From: Firmicutes bacterium UBA4874
GTDB taxonomy: Bacteria > Bacillota > Clostridia > Caldicoprobacterales > DTU083
DNA: 6,144 nt
Direction: 5' to 3'
Assembly (NCBI GenBank): GCA_002399435.1
Contig: DHDO01000017.1
Location: 7,187-13,330, forward strand
Positions 1-5,482 of the stretch are shown here, one piece after another (within the stretch, counting starts at the first letter, position 1; the number at the start of each line of letters is the position of its first letter). A program made the translations under genes and the position numbers. The notes under the pieces were generated by a model. The model had not been told where the DNA came from, made no database searches, and saw only the letters and a list, made by a program, of their open reading frames with translations.

Positions 1-935
1 ATAAAGGTGCGATCGCATAGAATGCCGGCGTCGCCTTCCTCTTTGAAAACAACCTCGCCGGACCCGGAAGAAGTCATCGTACCATCTCCCTGAACCACCA
101 GCCCTTTGGATCTTTTATCCACCTTCCCGGGGTCCTCGCTGCTGTTCCTGCAGCCGAGTATCTTCAAATCGTTCAAAATGCGGAGCTCAGCCCTGCCATC
201 CTTCGCGCTGAAGACGACCTTGCTGTCTGCTGCCTCTCCGCTTTTCGCATAGCATCCTGTGGAGATGGTTGCCAAAGCGCCGCTATGGAACCTTACTACC
301 GTCGTGGAAAGATCATCGGTATCATATCCGCTAATCCCCTTCACAAAGCCCTTGGCCCCAAGAGTAAACACCATTTCTGGTTCATCAAACACATAGCGGA
401 TGATATCAAATTGATGAATGGTCTGCTCCACGATCTGTCCGCCGGACAGGGACTTCTCCTTCCACCATGGAGTCTCCGGCACACCGCCTATCCGAATACA
501 ATCAATGAATGCCACCTCATTATCCTTTATAAACTTGACATTTGGCTTTACCAGATTGCTGTAGCGACACTGGAATCCGGATGCTGTGATCAAGCCTGCC
601 TTTTTGACCTCATCACGGATCTGTCTGGCCAGTTCCAGATCCAGGGACAACGGCTTTTCCACAAAAAACGGAATCCTCCGTCTTATGGTCTCCATCTCAA
701 TATCCCCATGGCAGGTAGGCGGAACGCAGATAAAGACCATGTCGGGCTCAACCGCATCATACATCTCTCTGAAATCTGTAAATGCCTTCCCGCTGTTTGC
801 CTGTTTCACAAAACTTTCCGCCCGCTGGGGAATCAAATCACAAAATCCTGCCAATTCAATGTCCGAAAACCCGAGGAAATGACTGAGATGATATCCGCCG
901 ATTCCTCCACAACCGATGATCGCCAATTTTTTCAT
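1..935 (-). CDS. Gfo/Idh/MocA-family NAD(P)-dependent oxidoreductase, 3' end cut by the window edge
   Basis: The frame opens with ATG at 935 and stays open for 311 codons to the left edge without a stop. An AGGAGGA Shine-Dalgarno sits six bases upstream of the start (942-948). The N-terminus MKKLAIIGCGGIGGYH is the glycine-rich Rossmann dinucleotide-binding loop (Gly8, 10, 11, 13, 14). Residues 68-73 (FICVPP) and the VEKPLSLDLELA block at 92-103, with the hallmark Glu-Lys-Pro at 93-95, are typical of the family. The GGQIVEQTIHQFD segment (165-177) supplies the expected catalytic-type His174. Family members are usually about 320-390 residues, so only a short C-terminal part should be missing. 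Such soluble enzymes oxidise or epimerise sugars, inositols or sugar acids. As the last visible gene of a sugar-import operon, it probably acts on the imported substrate or a product of it. The substrate cannot be assigned. The gap to the upstream binding-protein gene is 139 bases, with no clear terminator. Confidence 0.93.
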   Translation of the reverse strand, partial: MKKLAIIGCGGIGGYHLSHFLGFSDIELAGFCDLIPQRAESFVKQANSGKAFTDFREMYDAVEPDMVFICVPPTCHGDIEMETIRRRIPFFVEKPLSLDLELARQIRDEVKKAGLITASGFQCRYSNLVKPNVKFIKDNEVAFIDCIRIGGVPETPWWKEKSLSGGQIVEQTIHQFDIIRYVFDEPEMVFTLGAKGFVKGISGYDTDDLSTTVVRFHSGALATISTGCYAKSGEAADSKVVFSAKDGRAELRILNDLKILGCRNSSEDPGKVDKRSKGLVVQGDGTMTSSGSGEVVFKEEGDAGILCDRTF

Positions 936-1074
936 TTCGTATCCTCCTGTTTCTGTTTGCGATGCTGTCCTGGACTTTTGATACCTGTTCCTTTCCTTTC
1001 TCCAAATTGTTTCTCCAAAATGGATAGATGCAAATCAATACACATGATACAGAAAAGGGAGAAATAGTTCAAGA

Positions 1075-2463
1075 TTATTTTTTGGACTTGGACCACTGGA
1101 CGGCTTTGCCCTGAAGATCATTCAGTTCTTTCGAAACGTTTACCTTTTTCCCGGCAATGGCCCTGCTGATCATGCTGGCGAAAGTAGGCTGCATATTGGA
1201 GCCATAAAAAGGATTGATCTCATAGCCAGGATGGGTTGCTTTCGCCATGACTTCTGAATTCTTGGCAAGAAACTTATCCTTTGGATCATACAGTTCTTTG
1301 CTGACCAAGTGACCAATCGCCTTAGGACCATAGTTTTTATAGTCCCACTCCTTTGTCTCCGGGCCACACATATATTTTAGTATTTCCCATGCCTGCTTTG
1401 CATCCTTTCCAGACAAATGGGAAGAAATCCCCATGCCATCTATAGGGGTCCAGTTGCCTCCGCCCGTTCCTACATGCATGGTTGGCTGATAACGTTCCAA
1501 TAGAGACTCGTCCTTTGTGTTATAATATTCATTCATAATGGTCACACCATTGTTATCAATGGCAATCGCTATGTCATTATCCTTTTTCCCGAATTTTTCT
1601 GCGCCCTTTCCGGTTGTGGCTGCATCCGGTACGTACTGGCAGGCATCCACAATCCATTGCATAGTGGCTATAAACTCATCGCTGTTTAAGGACCACTTCA
1701 GATCAGCCGGATGATCGAATCGGCCGGTACACTCCACAGCACCAAAATACTGACTCAGAGGAATCACATAACTCATATTCAATGAATTTCCTTCCAGCCA
1801 AAGCCCATAGTTTGGCTTTCCTGATTTGGGGTTGGTTCCAGTCATTTTGCCTGCTTTCTCCATGATTTCTTCCGGCGTTGGGTTTTCCGATAAATATTCC
1901 ACTCCCCAATCGTCAAAGAGTTGCTTATCGTATATAATTAAGCGGTATCCGACATCCCATGGCAGAGTTAGCAGTTCCTTTCCGGAATAATCCGTGCAGT
2001 TCATGTTTGTTTTAAATGTAGCCGGATAATTATCCTCATACACAAAATCCTTATCCGCCTCAATAAAGGGATTCAGGCTCTGCATCAATCCTTCTTTATA
2101 ATATTCCGGTATAAATGCTCCGCCTATTGTAAACAAATCGGTACCTTTGGACATTAGAAGCGTCTGCATTTTGCCACTCGAATTGTCCCAGGGTATGCTG
2201 TTAAATACAAAATTAACATCCGGGAATTTGCTCTTTAACTGGTTTTTCTTAAATGTGTTCCATCCTTCGGCAGGCCTTTTTGTAGAAGGATTGATCCCAT
2301 CTTCCAGAGTAGCACCACATATGGATATGGTGAATTTCTTACCTCCTCCTTTTTTCTCCTTTTTTTGTCCACTGACCGTATTGTTCTTGCTGGAACAGCC
2401 TCCCATAATGCACATTGCCAAGATAGTGATGATTAAAAAAACAGGGATTCTTTTCTTATTCAT
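1075..2463 (-). CDS. Carbohydrate ABC transporter substrate-binding lipoprotein (family 1 solute-binding protein)
   Basis: This is a 462-residue extracellular sugar receptor. Residues 1-22 form a lipoprotein signal: Lys-Lys-Arg at 3-5, a hydrophobic core at about 7-20, then MGGC with the lipidated Cys at 23. A Ser/Lys/Gly-rich linker (about 24-43) follows, and the mature domain starts near KFTISICG (43-50). The length and the segments DLFTIGGAFIPEYY (109-122), LTLPWDVGYRLIIYDKQLF (165-183), NPTPEEIMEKAGKMT (195-209) and AKQAWEILKYM (355-365) fit the MalE/UgpB-like cluster of oligosaccharide or glycoside binders. Trp, Tyr and Asp residues are frequent, as in sugar-binding clefts. The start is supported by AAGGAG eight bases upstream (2472-2477). 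It lies 34 bases after the second permease gene and is therefore third in the operon, whereas in many sugar ABC operons the binding protein comes first. The ligand is unknown. Confidence 0.95.
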   Translation of the reverse strand: MNKKRIPVFLIITILAMCIMGGCSSKNNTVSGQKKEKKGGGKKFTISICGATLEDGINPSTKRPAEGWNTFKKNQLKSKFPDVNFVFNSIPWDNSSGKMQTLLMSKGTDLFTIGGAFIPEYYKEGLMQSLNPFIEADKDFVYEDNYPATFKTNMNCTDYSGKELLTLPWDVGYRLIIYDKQLFDDWGVEYLSENPTPEEIMEKAGKMTGTNPKSGKPNYGLWLEGNSLNMSYVIPLSQYFGAVECTGRFDHPADLKWSLNSDEFIATMQWIVDACQYVPDAATTGKGAEKFGKKDNDIAIAIDNNGVTIMNEYYNTKDESLLERYQPTMHVGTGGGNWTPIDGMGISSHLSGKDAKQAWEILKYMCGPETKEWDYKNYGPKAIGHLVSKELYDPKDKFLAKNSEVMAKATHPGYEINPFYGSNMQPTFASMISRAIAGKKVNVSKELNDLQGKAVQWSKSKK

Positions 2464-2497
2464 TTAAATCGCTCCTTTTTTATAATTCAGGCGGAAG

Positions 2498-3373
2498 CTA
2501 TTGCTTCAAGCCTGTGAGTGCAATACTCTCAACAATATATCTTTGCAAAAACAGATAAAGGATAAGGATGGGTATAATGCATATGACTGTGGTAGCCATT
2601 CGGATGGCGGGCATTTCATTCAGTCCCTGGTTGTAGGAAAACAGCGCAATACCCAGTTGTAGCGTATACTTCTCCGGAGAAGAAAGAATAATCAAAGGCC
2701 ACAGGAAATCATTCCACGAGCCCAGAAACAAAAGAATGGTTAGTGTTGCAATAAGCGCTCCACAAAGTGGCATATATATCTGAAAAGCAATACGCAATTC
2801 CCCGGCGCCGTCGATCAACGCCGATTCGCGCAAGGAGTCAGGTATGGAGTCAATATACTGCTTGGCAAAAAAGGTCCCGAATACATAAGCAGATGCAGGC
2901 AGCCAAAACGCCCAATAAGAGTCCGCAAGACCTAATTTATCAAACAGAAAGAACCTGGATGTCATAGTAACTTCCCCCGGAATCATCATCGTGGACAAGG
3001 CAAGCAAGAGAATAACGTTTCTACCCTTGAAATTTATCTTTGACAATGCATATCCGCTCATAATCGCACTGAGAAGAGAAATAAGTATTGTGCCAACCGC
3101 CACCAGCAGAGAATTAAACATGTACTTTAACATAGACACATTGGTAAAGGCAAGTCGATAATTATCCAGTGTTAGTAATTTAGGGTAAAACCTAGGAGGA
3201 AACGGAATGTTAAACAAAGCATCGTTATCAAAACTGGTACTCACCATCCAGACAAAAGGGATCACCATAGCCAGTGCCCCCAGTGCCAGAAAGAAGGTAA
3301 TCAGTGTACTGCTGACCATTTCTGTATGCTTCCGACTATTGACCTGATAGTCTTTTACTAATGTGTTAGCCAT
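2498..3373 (-). CDS. Carbohydrate ABC transporter permease, MalG/UgpE type
   Basis: This is a 291-residue integral membrane subunit of a sugar importer. Counting from a possible GTG at 3382, about six hydrophobic segments are visible (near residues 26-48, 89-112, 123-140, 155-172, 205-228 and 263-280). The cytoplasmic EAA loop ESALIDGAGELRIAFQIYMPL (186-206), with its Asp-Gly-Ala-Gly core, is the contact site for the ATPase. The C-terminus RYIVESIALTGLKQ is characteristic of MalG/UgpE-type permeases. I prefer ATG at 3371-3373 over the GTG at 3380-3382 because AAGGAG (3382-3387) lies eight bases before the ATG and overlaps the GTG itself. The stop codon of the upstream permease gene (3387-3389) abuts that Shine-Dalgarno, so translation is probably coupled. 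The protein should pair with the MalF-type permease encoded just upstream. Confidence 0.95.
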   Translation of the reverse strand: MANTLVKDYQVNSRKHTEMVSSTLITFFLALGALAMVIPFVWMVSTSFDNDALFNIPFPPRFYPKLLTLDNYRLAFTNVSMLKYMFNSLLVAVGTILISLLSAIMSGYALSKINFKGRNVILLLALSTMMIPGEVTMTSRFFLFDKLGLADSYWAFWLPASAYVFGTFFAKQYIDSIPDSLRESALIDGAGELRIAFQIYMPLCGALIATLTILLFLGSWNDFLWPLIILSSPEKYTLQLGIALFSYNQGLNEMPAIRMATTVICIIPILILYLFLQRYIVESIALTGLKQ

Positions 3374-3381
3374 TTCTTCCA

Positions 3382-3387
3382 CTCCTT
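3382..3387 (-). promoter_or_regulatory. Ribosome binding site that decides the second permease start
   Basis: On the minus strand AAGGAG at 3387-3382 lies eight bases before ATG 3373. Its last G is the first base of the in-frame GTG at 3382-3380, so ribosomes bound here cannot start at that GTG. Its first A is the last base of the upstream permease's TGA stop (3389-3387), the usual arrangement for translational coupling. Confidence 0.8.
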
Positions 3388-4310
3388 CATCTTTCTTTAT
3401 TCATGATCCTATAGTTCGCAATTGTTATAATCAAGGTTATCGCAAACAGAACAACAGATGCAGCAGAAGCAATTCCTACGTCCCGTGAGATCCATGCATT
3501 GCGGTAGATATACAATACGACAGTTTGCAGTGAGCCGCCTGGGTTCCCGCCAACGCCGCCAATCAGCCAAACATCATCAAACCGTTTCAATGTGCCGATT
3601 ACCTGCATAATGATCATAAAAGCAAATATAGGCTTCATATTGGGTATTGTTATGTGCCACCATCGCTGCAGTCCATTTGCACCATCTACTTTTGCTGCTT
3701 CATAATATTCACGTGGTATGCTCTGCAGCCCTGCCAAAAACAGTATGGTATCATATCCAACACTCCTCCATAAACCCATTAAGACGATGCTGAATTTTGC
3801 AATACCGGGTTGAACCAGCCATCCTACGGGTTTAATCCCCAGGAAAGATAGAAAATAGTTTATAACTCCTGCATTGGTTGGATAAAAAAGAAAATTGAAC
3901 AGCAAAGCTGTCGCTACTGAAGAAACAACATTTGGAAGAAAATATATACTTTTGAAAAAGCCTTTATTATAGGATAATGAATTTATGAGAGAAGCCAGTA
4001 TAAAACAGACAACGATATCAATAAGTACCGCCATAACGGACATGATCGCTGTGTTCTTTAATGCGCCCCAGAACATGTCATCCTTGAAAATCCACTTATA
4101 GTTAGTAACACCATTAAGGACACCTGAGATACCATTCGTTGATTGAAAACTATAAATAAATGTTTGTAGCATTGGGTAAAAAACAAAGATCAGCAGCCCC
4201 AGAATCATGGGAGAACAGAGAAGATATCCTGCAATATTTCTTCTGATAAACGGATTCAGTTTATTTTTCTTCTGGACTGGATAGATTGTTGATGCGTTCC
4301 GAATATTCAT
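3387..4310 (-). CDS. Carbohydrate ABC transporter permease, MalF/UgpA type
   Basis: This 307-residue membrane protein is the first gene of the operon. After a polar N-terminus, hydrophobic segments appear near residues 30-50, 86-110, 121-145, 171-195, 224-243 and 276-300. The EAA loop EYYEAAKVDGANGLQRWWHI (201-220) is a textbook MalF/UgpA ATPase-docking motif (Glu204-Ala-Ala, Asp209-Gly-Ala). The conserved block KRFDDVWLIGGVGGNPGGSL (242-261) is the family's periplasmic-side LTGGGP-like region. ATG at 4310 is preceded by AAGGAGG (4321-4327) at ten bases. A nearer ATG at 4318 runs into a stop after three codons. With the next gene it forms the heterodimeric channel. No ATPase gene is visible, so a shared MsmK-like ATPase encoded elsewhere is the likely energiser, which is known for this family in Firmicutes. 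Transcription probably starts at the promoter at 4629-4657. Confidence 0.95.
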   Translation of the reverse strand: MNIRNASTIYPVQKKNKLNPFIRRNIAGYLLCSPMILGLLIFVFYPMLQTFIYSFQSTNGISGVLNGVTNYKWIFKDDMFWGALKNTAIMSVMAVLIDIVVCFILASLINSLSYNKGFFKSIYFLPNVVSSVATALLFNFLFYPTNAGVINYFLSFLGIKPVGWLVQPGIAKFSIVLMGLWRSVGYDTILFLAGLQSIPREYYEAAKVDGANGLQRWWHITIPNMKPIFAFMIIMQVIGTLKRFDDVWLIGGVGGNPGGSLQTVVLYIYRNAWISRDVGIASAASVVLFAITLIITIANYRIMNKER

Positions 4311-4453
4311 AGCGTCATGTCCTCCTTATCGACACACTCTCCCTATTGCTTTTCTTATAGATATAAATATAACTATGACGGTATGGTTTTATAAAAGTAA
4401 AGCTCCTCCAAAATCATTCCTTTCTCTGCAATGATGATTTTCCTGATTCGTTC

Positions 4454-4462
4454 TGATATAAT
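4454..4462 (+). promoter_or_regulatory. Possible extended -10 promoter for the XRE gene
   Basis: TGATATAAT is an extended -10 (TG, one base, TATAAT). No good -35 box is present; the best is TGATTT at 4435-4440 with a 16-base spacer. It would give a leader of about 260 nt to the XRE start. No better plus-strand promoter was found nearer the gene, so this is only a candidate. Confidence 0.3.
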
Positions 4463-4588
4463 ACTTCATGGGTCAAGTTATAATATGGCATGATTTCACT
4501 TTCAGGACCGATTGGTCTTGACGAAAGGATTCTTCATTACTGTTCCTTTCATTATGATGAAGAAGCTCTGTACTTGTTCATGCCTGTT

Positions 4589-4613
4589 GATATGTGACGA
4601 TACGGCACATATC
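4589..4613. promoter_or_regulatory. Dyad operator candidate just downstream of the sugar-operon start site
   Basis: GATATGTG (4589-4596) and CACATATC (4606-4613) are perfect 8-bp inverted arms. The 9-base centre ACGATACGG continues the symmetry through CG/CG with only one mismatched pair. The dyad spans about +10 to +34 of the predicted minus-strand transcript, so it could be a repressor site or, as RNA, a 5' hairpin. The half site recurs at 4683-4694. Confidence 0.55.
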
Positions 4614-4628
4614 TGGCTTGCTTTTTTT

Positions 4629-4657
4629 ATTATATTCGCCTTATCGTCGCATGTCAA
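4629..4657 (-). promoter_or_regulatory. Consensus sigma-A promoter for the sugar-uptake operon
   Basis: On the minus strand TTGACA (4657-4652) and TATAAT (4634-4629) are separated by exactly 17 bases (4651-4635), a perfect vegetative promoter. The expected transcription start is near 4622, within a run of seven A residues. This leaves a leader of roughly 310 nt before the first permease start at 4310. A perfect-consensus promoter on a sugar operon would normally be held in check by a repressor, and operator-like repeats lie around it. Confidence 0.85.
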
Positions 4658-4663
4658 GCGCTT
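4656..4663. promoter_or_regulatory. AAGCGCTT palindrome overlapping the -35 box, LacI-family operator-like core
   Basis: The 8-bp perfect palindrome AAGCGCTT, with a central CpG, overlaps two bases of the minus-strand -35 box. It matches the core of LacI/GalR-family operators, including CcpA cre sites. The outer TG and CA positions of the cre consensus are absent, so CcpA control is uncertain. Confidence 0.35.
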
Positions 4664-4682
4664 TTTATATTTTTATCACTTT

Positions 4683-4694
4683 TATGGCACATAT
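4683..4694. repeat. Second copy of the TAYGGCACATAT motif
   Basis: TATGGCACATAT here matches TACGGCACATAT at 4601-4612 in 11 of 12 positions and the same orientation, offset by 82 bases. The two copies lie on either side of the sugar-operon promoter. This copy also lies 37 bases upstream of the XRE gene start, so one protein could control both directions. Which protein binds is not known. Confidence 0.45.
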
Positions 4695-4731
4695 TTTTGG
4701 GGGTGCCTCTTAAATAGAAAGAAGGTGTCCA

Positions 4732-5079
4732 ATGTCTTTTGGAAGCCGATTGCGACAGCTGCGGAAAGAGAAAAATCTCAGGCAAAGTGATCTTGCTTCG
4801 GTTATCAATGTTAATCGGGCTACAATAGGAAAGTATGAAACAGATGAGCGTTTCCCGGATAGAAAAACTTTAGAAAATATAGCAGACTATTTCCAGGTAA
4901 GCATAGACTATCTACTTGGCCGTACTGACATGCGTGGCTTGAATCAAGCCTACTATATAGGCGCAGATCAAGAAACAGGAAAAGAGGAGTCAGAAGCATC
5001 CATTGAAAATGAAACGGTAACCATAAAAGAGCTTCTGGCCTTTGTGAAAGATATCAGAAAAAAGAAAGAGAACAAATGA
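4732..5079 (+). CDS. XRE-family (Cro/CI-type) helix-turn-helix transcriptional regulator
   Basis: This 115-residue cytoplasmic DNA-binding protein has an N-terminal HTH_3 domain at about residues 4-63: RLRQLRKEKNL (6-16), the helix-turn-helix QSDLASVINVNRATIGKYE (18-36), then RKTLENIADYFQVSIDYLLG (44-63), the usual end of the domain. The remaining 50 residues are polar and charged, end in a Lys-rich helix, and match no domain I recognise; they may serve dimerisation. No peptidase, cupin or membrane domain is fused. A modest Shine-Dalgarno (AAGG at 4722-4725) precedes ATG 4732. The gene is transcribed away from the sugar operon across a 421-base region with operator-like repeats, so autoregulation and control of the operon are plausible but inferred. 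A strong terminator follows, indicating a monocistronic unit. Confidence 0.92.
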   Translation: MSFGSRLRQLRKEKNLRQSDLASVINVNRATIGKYETDERFPDRKTLENIADYFQVSIDYLLGRTDMRGLNQAYYIGADQETGKEESEASIENETVTIKELLAFVKDIRKKKENK

Positions 5080-5123
5080 AAAGCTAAAGGTAGATAAGTA
5101 ATGCTGCAGCTCTGACGTCCAGT

Positions 5124-5164
5124 CAGCAAAAAAGGAAGGCCAAGATGGCCTTCCTTTTTTGCTG
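5124..5164 (+). terminator. Strong rho-independent terminator of the XRE gene
   Basis: A perfect 18-bp inverted repeat (5124-5141 with 5147-5164) encloses a 5-base loop, AAGAT. The GC-rich inner stem GGAAGGCC/GGCCTTCC is flanked by A6 (5128-5133) and T6 (5155-5160), so it has a U-tract in either direction. It lies 44 bases after the XRE stop. No gene converges on it from the right, so it should act mainly on the plus strand and insulate the zinc gene. Confidence 0.93.
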
Positions 5165-5320
5165 GGTCCGGATCAATAAGGAAGCGTACCTGTTATTCAG
5201 AACGCTATATAGGTAATGAGGACAAGGAAGAAATATTCTACAAGGTTTTCTCGAAATCGACGGAGCTTTGGTCTGTTTCTCCGCACAGCAGGGAAAGCGC
5301 CGAATTTTTTCCCTCCTTTC

Positions 5321-5349
5321 TTGACTTCCCCAAAACGCAGGATTATAAT
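5321..5349 (+). promoter_or_regulatory. Sigma-A promoter for the zinc-binding protein gene
   Basis: TTGACT (5321-5326) and TATAAT (5344-5349) are separated by 17 bases, one base off the vegetative consensus. The expected start near 5356 gives a leader of about 127 nt before ATG 5483. AAATGC (5350-5355) and GCATTT (5371-5376) form an inverted repeat around the start site, and AATGCG is doubled at 5351-5362. Either could be part of a metal-repressor site, but neither matches the AdcR or Bacillus Zur consensus as I know them. Confidence 0.75.
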
Positions 5350-5379
5350 AAATGCGAATGCGAACCATGTGCATTTGGA

Positions 5380-5443
5380 TCATGATCTGCGAATATTGAT
5401 ACAGACAATGGTCATGATCTGCGAATATTGAAACAGGCAATGG
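5380..5443 (+). repeat. Two tandem 32-bp direct repeats in the zinc-gene leader
   Basis: Copy one is 5380-5411 and copy two is 5412-5443. Both begin TCATGATCTGCGAATATTGA and end CAATGG, and they differ at only two of 32 positions. A third copy starts with TCATG at 5444 and then diverges. The pair begins about 25 bases after the predicted transcription start and ends 39 bases before the zinc-gene ATG. Function is unknown. Confidence 0.9.
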
Positions 5444-5482
5444 TCATGTTAAATGAGAGAGAAGAAAAGAGGTCTGCCACAG

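Larger units (their letters stand above)
4311..4731. other. Divergent intergenic control region between the sugar operon and the XRE regulator
   Basis: This 421-base stretch has no credible gene. It is AT-rich and holds a perfect minus-strand promoter (4629-4657), a dyad (4589-4613), copies of ATATGTGCC around the promoter, and an AAGCGCTT palindrome over the -35 box. Two further plus-strand TATAAT hexamers lie at 4457-4462 and 4479-4484. An 8-bp inverted repeat (AAAATCAT at 4410-4417, ATGATTTT at 4434-4441, 16-base loop) falls inside the predicted minus-strand leader. A weak second minus-strand promoter-like pair (TGATTT 4416-4411, 17 bases, TATAAA 4393-4388) is closer to the permease gene. 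Confidence 0.85.
5080..5482. other. Intergenic region between the XRE gene and the zinc-binding protein gene
   Basis: This stretch of 403 bases has no credible gene. In order it holds the terminator (5124-5164), about 150 bases with no feature I recognise (5165-5320), a good plus-strand promoter (5321-5349), an inverted repeat around the expected start site (5350-5376), two tandem 32-bp repeats (5380-5443), and the weak ribosome binding site of the next gene. Confidence 0.8.

Noticed and set aside
285..1067. Plus-strand open frame of 260 codons
   Set aside because: It is antisense to the dehydrogenase, which has a clear Rossmann motif, an EKP motif and a good ribosome binding site on the other strand.
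936..1074. Possible terminator or separate promoter between the binding-protein gene and the dehydrogenase
   Set aside because: No GC-rich stem with a T-run and no clear -35/-10 pair were found on the minus strand; only a short TTTGGAGAAA doublet is present.
1131..1143. cre-like site GAAACGTTTAC
   Set aside because: It lies inside the 3' end of the binding-protein gene, misses consensus positions, and is explained by the coding sequence.
4506..4517. Imperfect palindrome GACCGATTGGTC
   Set aside because: It is only 12 bases long with a central mismatch, has no partner copy, and is not near a strong promoter element.
4512..4790. Plus-strand open frame of 92 codons with hydrophobic stretches upstream of and overlapping the XRE gene
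   Set aside because: It starts with TTG, has no good ribosome binding site, overlaps the XRE start in another frame, and its Phe/Leu-rich content follows from the T-rich promoter region.
5116..5385. Plus-strand frame that stays open through 5165-5382 and could be a gene remnant
   Set aside because: No ATG, GTG or TTG occurs in the frame, it crosses the terminator, and the translation matches no family I recognise.
5123..5440. Minus-strand open frame of 105 codons
   Set aside because: It runs through the terminator stem, the promoter and the tandem repeats, has no plausible ribosome binding site, and its protein resembles nothing recognisable.
5380..5443. Possible small CRISPR array, because the repeat unit is 32 bp
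   Set aside because: The two units are directly adjacent without spacers, and no cas genes are present.
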